Assembly (NCBI RefSeq): GCF_006716265.1
Contig: NZ_VFOS01000003.1
Location: forward strand, 1 to 64,000
Length of the DNA stretch: 64,000 nt
DNA from: Rarobacter faecitabidus
GTDB lineage: Bacteria > Actinomycetota > Actinomycetes > Actinomycetales > Cellulomonadaceae
Reading direction: 5' to 3'
Positions 12,798-20,645 of the stretch are shown piece by piece. The translations under genes were made by a program, and so were the position numbers. The notes under the pieces are model-generated. The model was not told the DNA's origin, searched no databases, and worked only from the letters and a program-made list of their open reading frames with translations. Within the stretch, counting starts at the first letter, position 1. Every line of letters begins with the position of its first letter.

Positions 12798-13646
12798 TCA
12801 GGGTGCGACGATCGGCCCGTAGGCGTCCGGCCGGCGGTCGCGGAAGAACTGCCAGCGCTCACGGACCTCGCGCACCAGGTCCAGGTCGAGGTCGCGGATG
12901 AGCAGCTGGTCGTCCTCTGTGGAGCCGACCTCTCCGACGTAGTTCCCGTCCGGTCCAACGGCATAGGAAGATCCGTAGAACTTCACGGCGTCGTCCCCGT
13001 ATTCGTTGTCCTCGAGGCCGACGCGGTTGTTGGCGATGACGAAGACGCCATTGGCGGCGGCCGCGGCGGGCTGCTCGATCTCCCACAGGCGATTCGACAC
13101 GCCGGGGGCGGTCGCGTTGGGATTGAACACGATCTCAGCGCCGTTCAGCGCCACGGTCCGCCATCCCTCGGGGAAGTGCCGGTCGTAGCAGATGGTCACG
13201 CCGACCTTGCCGATCGCCGTATCGAAGACGGGCCAGCCCAGGTTTCCGGGGCGGAAGTAGAACTTCTCCCAGAATTTGGGCAGGTGAGGAATGTGGTGCT
13301 TGCGATACTTGCCGAGCACGGTACCGTCCGCATCGATCACGACCGCCGTGTTGTAGTAGACGCCCGGCTGGTCCTCTTCGTAGATCGGCAGCACTACGAC
13401 GATGCCGAGTTCCTTCGCGAGTGCCGAGAAGCGATCGGTCGTGGGGCCGGGAATCGTCTCGACGTACTCGTAGTACTTGGGATCCTGCGTGATGCCGAAG
13501 TAAGGGCCGTAGAACAACTCCTGGAATCCGATGATCTGTGCGCCCGCCGCAGCGGCCTCGCGTGTCCAGTCTTCATGCAACTGGATCATCGACTCCTTGT
13601 CGCCGGTCCACCGTGCCTGGGTGAATGCCGCTCGCACAATGCTCAT
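12798..13646 (-). CDS. Nitrilase-family beta-ureidopropionase (N-carbamoyl-beta-alanine amidohydrolase)
   Basis: A 282-aa carbon-nitrogen hydrolase. The catalytic triad is visible as Glu43 (GFQELFYGPYF), Lys116 (KYRKHHIP) and Cys153 (TICYDRHFPEGWR). The FGITQDPKYYEYVE segment resembles beta-ureidopropionases and N-carbamoyl amino acid hydrolases more than true nitrilases. It would release beta-alanine, CO2 and ammonia from N-carbamoyl-beta-alanine made by the next enzyme. ATG at 13646 has CTTGGAGGCG upstream; the frame open to 13790 runs into the regulatory gap. It is the first gene of the operon and is divergent from the MocR regulator. Confidence 0.92.
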   Translation of the reverse strand: MSIVRAAFTQARWTGDKESMIQLHEDWTREAAAAGAQIIGFQELFYGPYFGITQDPKYYEYVETIPGPTTDRFSALAKELGIVVVLPIYEEDQPGVYYNTAVVIDADGTVLGKYRKHHIPHLPKFWEKFYFRPGNLGWPVFDTAIGKVGVTICYDRHFPEGWRTVALNGAEIVFNPNATAPGVSNRLWEIEQPAAAAANGVFVIANNRVGLEDNEYGDDAVKFYGSSYAVGPDGNYVGEVGSTEDDQLLIRDLDLDLVREVRERWQFFRDRRPDAYGPIVAP

Positions 13647-13732
13647 GGTGTTACTCGCCTCCAAGTGGTGTGGATGGTGGTGGCGAGCAGTGGGCGAGGC
13701 CCACCAGGAGCGCCACCTCGTCGTGCTTAGTT

Positions 13733-13775
13733 GTAACCCTGGCCCTTGAACATTTCTGCGGCGTAACCTCTGCCC
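13733..13775. promoter_or_regulatory. Direct repeats in the divergent control region, candidate MocR operator
   Basis: Two 13-bp direct repeats, GTAACCCTGGCCC (13733-13745) and GTAACCTCTGCCC (13763-13775), match at 11 of 13 positions and are exactly 30 bp apart, close to three helical turns. MocR/GabR-type dimers are known to bind spaced direct repeats. The 238-bp gap between the ureidopropionase and regulator genes holds nothing else that I recognise. Confidence 0.4.
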
Positions 13776-13884
13776 CGAGCGGAGGGGCACTATGTATCCA
13801 CTCGGTTAATTCCTGCGCATGGCGCGTTACCGATCACTGTGGAAAGCCCTTTCTGACCCCTCCGAGTCGCCCAAAAGGGGCACG

Positions 13885-15246
13885 ATGGCACGCATGCACG
13901 TCACTGTTTCCGATCTGGTTGAACAAATCGCCGAGCCCTCGCCCCGCGGTATCGCCGCCGGTATCGCCCGCCTCATGCGCGCGGGAGAATTGCGGCCCGG
14001 GGATCGGCTGCCCACGGTGCGGAGCCTGAGCGCAGCGCTCGGCGTAAGCCCCGCGACCGTCAGCGGCGCGTGGCATGCACTCGCCGATGTCGGGCTCGTC
14101 GTCACACGCGGACGCGCGGGAACGTTCGTCCTACCGGAGCCGGCGAGCTGGCTGCCTCCGCGCTACCGCACGATGAACGAGACGACGCACGACACCGAGC
14201 TCGACCTGTCGACCGGTACCCCCGATCCGAGACTGCTTCCCTCCATCGGGCGCGCCCTCGTCCGGGCGGCCAGCCGATTGCAGGGAGCGGAGACCGGCAG
14301 CTATGTCGCCGCGCCCGTCCTCCCGGAGCTCGAGGCGCTGATCCGCGAAACCTGGCCGTTCACCGCGCAACGGATCACGGTCGTCGATGGGGCGCTCGAT
14401 GCCCTGGCCCGTGCAGTGGAGCAGGCGACGAGTTTCGGCGACCGCATCGCCGTGGAGAATCCGGGCTTTCCGCCCGTGTTCGACCTGCTGGAACAGGCTG
14501 GGCGCGACCGGGTGCTGGTGGAACTCGACGAGCACGGGATCACGCCGCCCAGCCTTGAGAGCGCTCTGCGCAAGAACGTCACGGCCCTCATCGTGCAGCC
14601 ACGCGCGCACAATCCGACCGGGGTGAGCATCTCCCCCACGCGCGGTCGAGAACTGGCCGCGATTCTGCGGCAGCATCCGGGCGTGACCGTGTTCGAGGAC
14701 GATCATTCGGGCGATGTGAGCGCCGCACGAGACTTCAGTCTCGGCACGCTCCTGCCCATGCGCGTGGTCAGGATTCGTTCCTATTCCAAATCCCACGGTC
14801 CAGACCTGCGCATCGCTGCCATCGGCGGACCGGCCGCCGTGATCGACCCGCTGGTCGCGCGGCGCATGCTCGGTCCTGGCTGGACGAGCAGACTGCTGCA
14901 ACGCGTGCTCATCGACCTGCTCACGGATGCGGATGCCATGGACGCCGTGACCCATGCACGCCGCGTCTACTACAGCAGATCCCACCTGCTCACCGCCGCG
15001 CTGGCAGCCGAGGGCATCGAGATCCGGCCAGGGGACGGCATCAACATGTGGCTCCCCGTGCACGACGAGCAGGTCGCGCTCACCCGCCTCGCGAGTGCCA
15101 GCGTCAGCGCGGCGCCGGGTACGCCGTTCTTCGCCGCTCGAGACAGCGAATACGCCCGCCGGGATCACATCCGGATCTCGCTCTCCACTGACCTCGCGGA
15201 CGTCACCGATCTGGCTCGCGTATTGGCTCACGCCGCCCGCCCCTGA
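13885..15246 (+). CDS. MocR-family (GntR + PLP aminotransferase fold) transcription regulator
   Basis: A 453-aa two-domain regulator. Residues about 10-75 form a GntR winged helix (IARLMRAGELRPGDRLPTVRSLSAALGVSPATVSGAW as separate blocks), and the rest is a fold type I aminotransferase-like domain with the PLP lysine in SYSKSHGP and VQPRAHNPTG. ATG at 13885 follows AAAAGGGG; ATG at 13894 is an alternative, and an upstream frame to 13819 is less likely. It is divergent from the pyrimidine-type operon. MocR proteins sense amino or aldehyde metabolites through PLP, so beta-alanine or a related amine is a plausible effector. That link is inferred from position. Confidence 0.9.
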   Translation: MARMHVTVSDLVEQIAEPSPRGIAAGIARLMRAGELRPGDRLPTVRSLSAALGVSPATVSGAWHALADVGLVVTRGRAGTFVLPEPASWLPPRYRTMNETTHDTELDLSTGTPDPRLLPSIGRALVRAASRLQGAETGSYVAAPVLPELEALIRETWPFTAQRITVVDGALDALARAVEQATSFGDRIAVENPGFPPVFDLLEQAGRDRVLVELDEHGITPPSLESALRKNVTALIVQPRAHNPTGVSISPTRGRELAAILRQHPGVTVFEDDHSGDVSAARDFSLGTLLPMRVVRIRSYSKSHGPDLRIAAIGGPAAVIDPLVARRMLGPGWTSRLLQRVLIDLLTDADAMDAVTHARRVYYSRSHLLTAALAAEGIEIRPGDGINMWLPVHDEQVALTRLASASVSAAPGTPFFAARDSEYARRDHIRISLSTDLADVTDLARVLAHAARP

Positions 15247-15437
15247 CCCGGTGTTTCAGGCGCGTAAACGATCTTCCGGGTACGTCCTACGATGAATGCT
15301 GACCGTGGATCCACTCATGATCTGTCGCAGCGACCCACTGAATCGGGCGCGTGTCATCGTGGCGCACTTCGACGTCGCACGCACCCACGGGTCGGCCTCG
15401 CCCGGCTCATCCGCCCGATTCCCCAGGAGGCATCTGC

Positions 15438-16454
15438 GTGAAATCACCATTGCCCACGAGCGCCGGAGCGCTCGTCCTCATCTCCGCCCTCGCCGTGACA
15501 GGTTGCGCAACCGACACCACCACGGCGGAACCCGCCGCCAGTGCGGCATTCACCGCGGCGGCTGACTATCCGCTCACGATCGACAATTGCGGGTTCGAAC
15601 TCACCATCGATGCCACACCGCGGCGCGTTGTCACCATCAAGTCGTCCACGGCGGAGATGATGCTCGCGCTCGGAGTCGGTGACAGAATCGTCGGCGCCGC
15701 CTACCTTGACGGACCCGTTCCGGACGCCCTCGCGGAAGCTGCCGCCGCAGTTCCCGCCCTGACGAATCCGCTCAGCGACAAGGTTCCGGGGTCGGAGGCG
15801 ACGCTCGAACTCGAACCGGACCTGATATTCGCGGGATGGGAATCGAACGTCAGCGCCGACGGTGTCGGGGAACGGAGCCAGCTGGCAGGGCTCGGTGTCA
15901 GCACGTACGTCGCACCCTCCGCGTGCAAGGAGCCGGGCTACCAGCCCGATCCCCTCACATTCGACGACATCTGGACCGAGATCGCTCAGGCCGGGCAGAT
16001 CTTCGACGCCGCCGAGAGCGCCACCGCGCTCGTCGCCGAGGAGCAAGCCGAGCTCGCGGCCGTCGTGCCCGACGAACGCGGGCTCACCGCTCTGTGGTGG
16101 TCGTCCGGCACGGACACCCCCTACGTCGGCGCCGGCATCGGGGCCCCGCAGCTCATCATGGACTCCGCTGGGCTCACCAACATCGCGGCGGACACCCACG
16201 ATACGTGGGCACCGATGTCGTGGGAGGCGATCGCCGCCGCCGATCCGGACCTGATCGTGCTGGTCGACTCGGAATGGAACAGCGCGCAGAAAAAGACGGA
16301 CTTCCTCGCGTCGAACCCCGTCACCCGCGAACTGTCCGCCGTCAAGGACGGCCGATACGCGGTGATTCCCTTCGCGGCGACGGAGGCGGGAGTGCGCACC
16401 GTCGACGCGGTAGCCGACCTCGCCGCACAACTGTCCGGAATCCAGGAGCGCTGA
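15438..16454 (+). CDS. ABC importer substrate-binding lipoprotein, proposed F420-0 uptake type
   Basis: A 338-aa lipoprotein of the periplasmic binding protein type used for iron-siderophores and cobalamin (Peripla_BP_2). The signal peptide ends at LAVTGC; the mature domain has PRRVVTIKSSTAEMMLALGV and later ADPDLIVLVDSEWN. The start is GTG at 15438 with CAGGAGG 7 nt upstream; an ATG in the same frame at 15351 has no ribosome site. With the FecCD-type permease and ATPase that follow, and with cofE and an F420-dependent enzyme facing it, it fits the actinobacterial cassette proposed in TIGRFAMs to import coenzyme F420-0. A metal-chelate ligand cannot be excluded from sequence alone. The 191-bp gap before it contains no recognisable riboswitch. 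Confidence 0.8.
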   Translation: MKSPLPTSAGALVLISALAVTGCATDTTTAEPAASAAFTAAADYPLTIDNCGFELTIDATPRRVVTIKSSTAEMMLALGVGDRIVGAAYLDGPVPDALAEAAAAVPALTNPLSDKVPGSEATLELEPDLIFAGWESNVSADGVGERSQLAGLGVSTYVAPSACKEPGYQPDPLTFDDIWTEIAQAGQIFDAAESATALVAEEQAELAAVVPDERGLTALWWSSGTDTPYVGAGIGAPQLIMDSAGLTNIAADTHDTWAPMSWEAIAAADPDLIVLVDSEWNSAQKKTDFLASNPVTRELSAVKDGRYAVIPFAATEAGVRTVDAVADLAAQLSGIQER

Positions 16455-17518
16455 TGGTCACGGCGGCTGTGACGGCAGGGGAAACGATGGTGGGGCGCAC
16501 CCGATTGCGTGTACCGGCCGTCGTCCTCGTCGGCTTGGCACTCGCCGTGAGCATCCTCCTGTGCGTCATCGTCGGCGCGGCCGACATCGCCCCCTCCGAG
16601 GTGTTCCGCTCGGTCCTGCACCACCTGGGGTTGGGCCCGGCGCTGGACGCGCAGCCGCTCACTCCCCTGCGAGACGCCATCGTCTGGGACCTGCGCATAC
16701 CTCGCGTGCTGACGGCGGGTGCCGTCGGTGCCGGACTGGCCATCTGCGGGGTGGTGATGCAGGCCGTCACTCGCAACCCGCTCGCCGACCCCTACCTCCT
16801 TGGACTGTCCTCCGGGGCGTCACTCGGGGCGGTCGCGGTGCTGCTGCTCGGCGTACCGCTGCTCCTGCCGATCGCGGCGTTCGGCGGTGCCGGGCTGGCC
16901 CTCGCCGCAGCGCTCGCGCTGGCAGCCTGGGGCGGGAGCGCCGCTTCACCGGGCCGCACCGTGCTGGCGGGAGTCGCGGTCTCGCAGGCATGCGCGGCAC
17001 TCGTGAGCCTCGTCGTGTTCTGGTCCGCGAGCGCGGACAGCTACCGCGAGATCCTCTCATGGCTGCTCGGATCGGTCGCCGGGGCAACGTGGACGTCCGT
17101 GTGGCTCACGGTGGGCGCTGTAGCGACGCTCGGCCTCGGCCTGGCGCTCAGCGGGAACCTGCTGGATGGCTTCGGGTTCGGGGACGAGGCCGCCGCCGCG
17201 CTCGGCATCCGTGTGGAGCGGACCCGCCTCCTGCTTCTGGTCGGCACAGCCATGCTGACCGGGGCGCTGGTGTCGCAATCGGGCGCGATCGGATTCATCG
17301 GCCTTGTGGTGCCCCATGCCGTTCGGCTGGTGGCCGGGCAATCTCATCGACTGGTGCTGCCCCTGTCGGGCGCCGCGGGGGCCCTGGTCCTGATGTGGGC
17401 GGACACGATCGCCCGATCCGCGTTCGCCCCGCGGGAGCTGCCGGTGGGCGTCGTGACGGCCGTGCTCGGCGCGCCGATCTTCGCGATACTTCTTCGCCGG
17501 ACCAGGAGCGCGGCATGA
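16454..17518 (+). CDS. FecCD-family ABC permease, proposed F420-0 uptake
   Basis: A 354-aa polytopic membrane protein of the FecCD/BtuC family. Typical family segments are RIPRVLTAGAVGAGLAICG, VMQAVTRNPLADPYLLGLS, and GAIGFIGLVVPHAVRLVAG. About nine to ten membrane spans are apparent. The ATG at 16454 overlaps the stop codon of the binding-protein gene by one base and sits after CCAGGAGCG; an internal ATG at 16487 is possible. It overlaps the ATPase by 4 bp, so the three genes form one unit. Substrate assignment depends on the neighbouring cofE and LLM genes. Confidence 0.9.
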   Translation: MVTAAVTAGETMVGRTRLRVPAVVLVGLALAVSILLCVIVGAADIAPSEVFRSVLHHLGLGPALDAQPLTPLRDAIVWDLRIPRVLTAGAVGAGLAICGVVMQAVTRNPLADPYLLGLSSGASLGAVAVLLLGVPLLLPIAAFGGAGLALAAALALAAWGGSAASPGRTVLAGVAVSQACAALVSLVVFWSASADSYREILSWLLGSVAGATWTSVWLTVGAVATLGLGLALSGNLLDGFGFGDEAAAALGIRVERTRLLLLVGTAMLTGALVSQSGAIGFIGLVVPHAVRLVAGQSHRLVLPLSGAAGALVLMWADTIARSAFAPRELPVGVVTAVLGAPIFAILLRRTRSAA

Positions 17519-18330
17519 GCGCGATCGCCTCGCCGGGCTGGACATACCCTCCGCTTACGGAACACGGCCTACGGGCCAGCGGCATCACGATCTCGATCGG
17601 GGGCAAGGCCCTCGTCTCCGAGGCAAGCCTGAGGCTGGAGCCAGGGACGGTGACAGGACTGGTCGGGCCGAATGGCGCCGGGAAGTCGACTCTGTTGCGG
17701 GCAATCGCCGGCGTGCGCCGGCCCGAGGTGGGAACCCTTCAGTTCGACGGGATCGATCTCGCGAGCACGCCGGTCCGCGAGCGGGCTCGATTGGTGGCCT
17801 TCATGGAGCAGGAGGCATCACCGACCTTCGACATGACAGCGATCGAGGCGGTGATGATGGGGCGCCTCCCGCATCGCTCCGTCCTGGCGGGTCCCAGTGC
17901 GTCAGACGAGGACATCGCTCGTAAGGCCCTCGCGAGAGCGGGCGACGCGGCGCTAGCGGAAAGGAGTATCGCCACGCTCTCCGGAGGGGAACGGCAACGC
18001 GTGCACCTGGCGCGCGCCCTGGCCCAGGACCCGCGTCTGCTGGTGCTCGACGAGCCGACGAACCATCTCGATATCGGAGCTCAGCTCGCAACCATGGCGC
18101 TGCTCCGCCGCCTCGCCGCTGAAGGGCTGACCGTCCTCGCGGCATTGCATGACCTGCAGACGGCAGCGACGCACTGCGATCAGGTCGTCATGATGGCAGG
18201 TTCCACGATCGTCGCGGCGGGGTCCGTGACAGACGTGCTCACGTCCGATCTCATCGGCCGCGTCTACGGCGTGCACTGCGACATCATGACGAATCCCAAG
18301 ACCGGGCGGCCGCTGCTCGCCTTCAGCTGA
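17515..18330 (+). CDS. FecE-type ABC ATPase, proposed F420-0 uptake
   Basis: A 271-aa ATP-binding subunit. Walker A is GPNGAGKSTLLR, the signature is LSGGERQRVHLARAL, Walker B is LLVLDEPTNHLD, and the switch His is in AALHDLQTA. ATG at 17515 overlaps the permease stop (ATGA). The gene ends 109 bp before the cofE stop, with which it converges; that gap contains short degenerate repeats around a GAGCG core (18340-18420) and a weak 6-bp hairpin at 18427-18443. It completes the three-gene importer cassette. Confidence 0.92.
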   Translation: MSAIASPGWTYPPLTEHGLRASGITISIGGKALVSEASLRLEPGTVTGLVGPNGAGKSTLLRAIAGVRRPEVGTLQFDGIDLASTPVRERARLVAFMEQEASPTFDMTAIEAVMMGRLPHRSVLAGPSASDEDIARKALARAGDAALAERSIATLSGGERQRVHLARALAQDPRLLVLDEPTNHLDIGAQLATMALLRRLAAEGLTVLAALHDLQTAATHCDQVVMMAGSTIVAAGSVTDVLTSDLIGRVYGVHCDIMTNPKTGRPLLAFS

Positions 18331-18439
18331 TCGAAGACCACTGAGCGGCAGTGCGGCTCCGAGCGGAGCGAGTGGCATGAGTTGAGCGAGCGACATGAGC
18401 GGGCAGAGCGGCATAAGCGGCCACGCCTGAGGGTGCGCC

Positions 18440-19243
18440 TCAGCGGACCCGACCGGCGGCGTACCCGGCGGCATAGCCCGCGGCGTAACCATCGGCGTGA
18501 GCCTCCGCGCTTCCCCGGCGGAACATGTCCGTCTCGGAGGGACGCACGATGGCCCGAGCCCCGGGACCATCCTGCTGCATTACCCACTTCTCGGCACCCG
18601 AGATGACCGCCGCGGCGACGCCATCGGCCTTCCCCCGCACCAACTCGCTCGCGGCCGCCAGTTCGTCAGCGACGGCGACCACCGTCGCCGATAGTTTGCG
18701 GCCGCCAGCGTCCGGACGCCCACGCATGTCATCGAGCACCATGACCCCGGCGGCGCCGATAGCCATATCGGTCACTCCCTCGCGCCACGCCCGCCCCGCC
18801 GAATCGGCGATGATCACCCCGACGTTCGCTCGTGTCACCCTCCTGAACTCTGCTCGCAGATTCCGTGCGCTGGCATCCGGGTCCTGCGGAAGAAGCAGAA
18901 TGGTCCCCTCGGCGGTGTTGGACGCGTCAACGCCCGCCGCGGCCATGACCAGGCCCAGATGGTTTTCCACGATCCTGGTGGTGCCCGAACCATCCGAATG
19001 CTGACGCGACGCCACCGCCCGAACTGTCTGACGAGAAATAGCCTCTTCGCGATCGGCGGCGCGGAGAATCCTCCCCTCCGCCTTGGACACCGCCTTGCTG
19101 GTCACCACAACGATGTCGCCGTCCGCAAGAGCGGCGGTGGACTCGTCCTCGAATGGCGTGAGCGCGGCCAAGATCAAGTGAGCGAGGTCATCGCCCGGCA
19201 CCACCTCACCGACGCCGGTGACCGGTCGGATGTTGATGCTCAT
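18440..19243 (-). CDS. cofE: Coenzyme F420-0:L-glutamate ligase (CofE)
   Basis: A 267-aa enzyme that adds glutamate residues to F420-0 using GTP. Family blocks are [19 protein letters not shown] near the N-terminus, [17 protein letters not shown], and the metal/GTP region [19 protein letters not shown] followed by AIGAAG. It contains only the ligase domain, without the nitroreductase-like domain of mycobacterial FbiB. The C-terminus ends in three GYAAG repeats, a low-complexity tail not part of the fold. ATG at 19243 lies one base past the stop of the upstream LLM gene, so the two are coupled. No other F420 biosynthesis gene (fbiA/cofD, fbiC/cofGH) is in the window, in line with salvage of imported F420-0. 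Confidence 0.92.
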   Translation of the reverse strand: MSINIRPVTGVGEVVPGDDLAHLILAALTPFEDESTAALADGDIVVVTSKAVSKAEGRILRAADREEAISRQTVRAVASRQHSDGSGTTRIVENHLGLVMAAAGVDASNTAEGTILLLPQDPDASARNLRAEFRRVTRANVGVIIADSAGRAWREGVTDMAIGAAGVMVLDDMRGRPDAGGRKLSATVVAVADELAAASELVRGKADGVAAAVISGAEKWVMQQDGPGARAIVRPSETDMFRRGSAEAHADGYAAGYAAGYAAGRVR

Positions 19244-19244
19244 G

Positions 19245-20243
19245 TCAGCGCTTCAACTTGGGCAGAACCTCGCGACCGAACACCTCGAGCCATTCGACCT
19301 GGTTGCGGCCGACGTTGTGCAGGTAGATGCGGTCGAATCCGAGATCAACGTATTTCTGGAGGGCCGCGCGGTGCACGTCTGGATCGGAGGAGATGACCAT
19401 CCGTCCCTCGAAATCCTCGGGCCTGACAAGGCGTGCCATCTGCTCGAAATCATGCGGCGAGCGGATGTCCGCCTTGGGGAACTTCATGCCACCATTGGGC
19501 CATTGCGTCATCGCGTTCGCGAGCGCCTCCTCGTCGGTTGGCGCCCACGATAGATGCACCTGCAACACCTTCGGCATCGCGTCGGGGTCGCGACCGGATT
19601 CACGTGCCCCGTCGGCGAACTTGCCGAAGAGCATGTCGATTTTCTCCAGCGGAGCGCCCACCGTGATGAGCCCGTCGGCGACCCGGCCCGCCCGCTTGGC
19701 CGTCACCGGCCCGCCCGTGGCGACCAGGATTTCCGGCGGTTGCGGCGGCATGGTCCAAAGGCGCGTCGATTCGAGTTTGTAGTACGTCCCGGAGTGCTTC
19801 ACATCCTTGCCCTGGCGCGAGGCGGTGAAGAGCTTCTTGATGACGTCGATGGCCTCGAACATGCGGTTGATGCGCTCCGGCGCCTCGGGCCAGTATTGCG
19901 CCACGATGTGCTCGTTGAGGGCCTCCCCCGATCCCAGGCCGAGCCAGTGCCGGCCGGGATACATCGCCGCCAAAGTGGCCGATGCCTGCGCAACCATCGC
20001 CGGATGCCAGCGGAATATCGGCGCCGTCACACCCGGCCCCATATCGCCGGAGGTGCGCTCCCCCAGGGCAGTCAGGACGTTCCAGACGAATGCCGACTGC
20101 CCCTGCGCGGGGACCCACGGCTGGAAATGATCGGCCGCCATCACGCCGGTGAATCCGTGAGCTTCGGCCAACGCCGCGAGGTCGACGACCTCTGTCGGAT
20201 GGAACTGTTCAAGGGCGGCGACGTACCCGATCGTAAGAGTCAT
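19245..20243 (-). CDS. F420-dependent LLM oxidoreductase, glucose-6-phosphate dehydrogenase-like
   Basis: A 332-aa luciferase-like protein starting [19 protein letters not shown]. The segments [33 protein letters not shown] and [19 protein letters not shown] are those of F420-dependent glucose-6-phosphate dehydrogenase (Fgd) and its close relatives, which reduce F420 with sugar phosphates. ATG at 20243 was chosen because the family begins here; no clear ribosome site precedes it, so the transcript may be leaderless. It is directly followed by cofE. I expect it to regenerate F420H2 for other F420 enzymes, but Fgd and other members of this LLM subgroup are hard to separate by eye. Confidence 0.85.
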   Translation of the reverse strand: MTLTIGYVAALEQFHPTEVVDLAALAEAHGFTGVMAADHFQPWVPAQGQSAFVWNVLTALGERTSGDMGPGVTAPIFRWHPAMVAQASATLAAMYPGRHWLGLGSGEALNEHIVAQYWPEAPERINRMFEAIDVIKKLFTASRQGKDVKHSGTYYKLESTRLWTMPPQPPEILVATGGPVTAKRAGRVADGLITVGAPLEKIDMLFGKFADGARESGRDPDAMPKVLQVHLSWAPTDEEALANAMTQWPNGGMKFPKADIRSPHDFEQMARLVRPEDFEGRMVISSDPDVHRAALQKYVDLGFDRIYLHNVGRNQVEWLEVFGREVLPKLKR

Positions 20244-20388
20244 GGGATCACCGTAAGGCCGTGATGTTGTTGCGGAATGACCGGGTTGTTTCCGGAGTGG
20301 GAAAACCGAGCCCCGGCACGCGACCTCACACGCCCCAATTGCCCCCAAGGTCCTAGTCCCACCCCTCACAAAGGGGGACAATGAGGAC

Positions 20389-20577
20389 ATGACCACCTCA
20401 CCGGCGCGCACCGACACCGATTGGGTCGATCCGCGGGATCAGATCAAGGTTGGCGTGCTAATGGCCAACGGTCGCCTTGCGCCGCGCAATTTCGCCTCCG
20501 TCGCGGAGGCGGAGGCCTGGGCGATCGAGGGCGAGGAAGTTGTCCAGTACAACCTCGTCTGCGAGTGCGACCGCTGA
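20389..20577 (+). CDS. Small uncharacterised acidic protein (62 aa)
   Basis: A 62-aa soluble protein with no recognisable domain; it has two cysteines near the end (VCECDR). The gene looks real because a -10 box GACAAT (20377-20382) sits exactly 6 nt before the ATG, the same spacing seen in other genes here with leaderless starts, and because its codons have high GC in third positions. It is divergent from the F420-dependent enzyme across a 145-bp gap and lies 68 bp upstream of the nitrite reductase fusion. Function unknown. Confidence 0.65.
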   Translation: MTTSPARTDTDWVDPRDQIKVGVLMANGRLAPRNFASVAEAEAWAIEGEEVVQYNLVCECDR

Positions 20578-20645
20578 CTTGCCCAGCGCGAGATCACGCC
20601 CCACTCCTGCCCCGCATGTAGCACCATCTGGAGAACTGAGCCGCA

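Noticed and set aside
15247-15437. Cobalamin or other riboswitch before the FecCD-type importer
   Set aside because: I looked for a B12-box and conserved riboswitch blocks because BtuFCD-like importers often have one, and found none.
15296-15565. Possible small upstream gene overlapping the F420-0 binding-protein start
   Set aside because: It runs through the binding protein's ribosome site and signal peptide in another frame; the Arg/His-rich end is a shadow. A leader peptide role cannot be supported.
15438-18330. Siderophore or haem uptake system
   Set aside because: The importer family also handles iron chelates, but there is no siderophore gene or iron-box-like site, and cofE plus an F420-dependent enzyme lie next to it. 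Not fully excluded.
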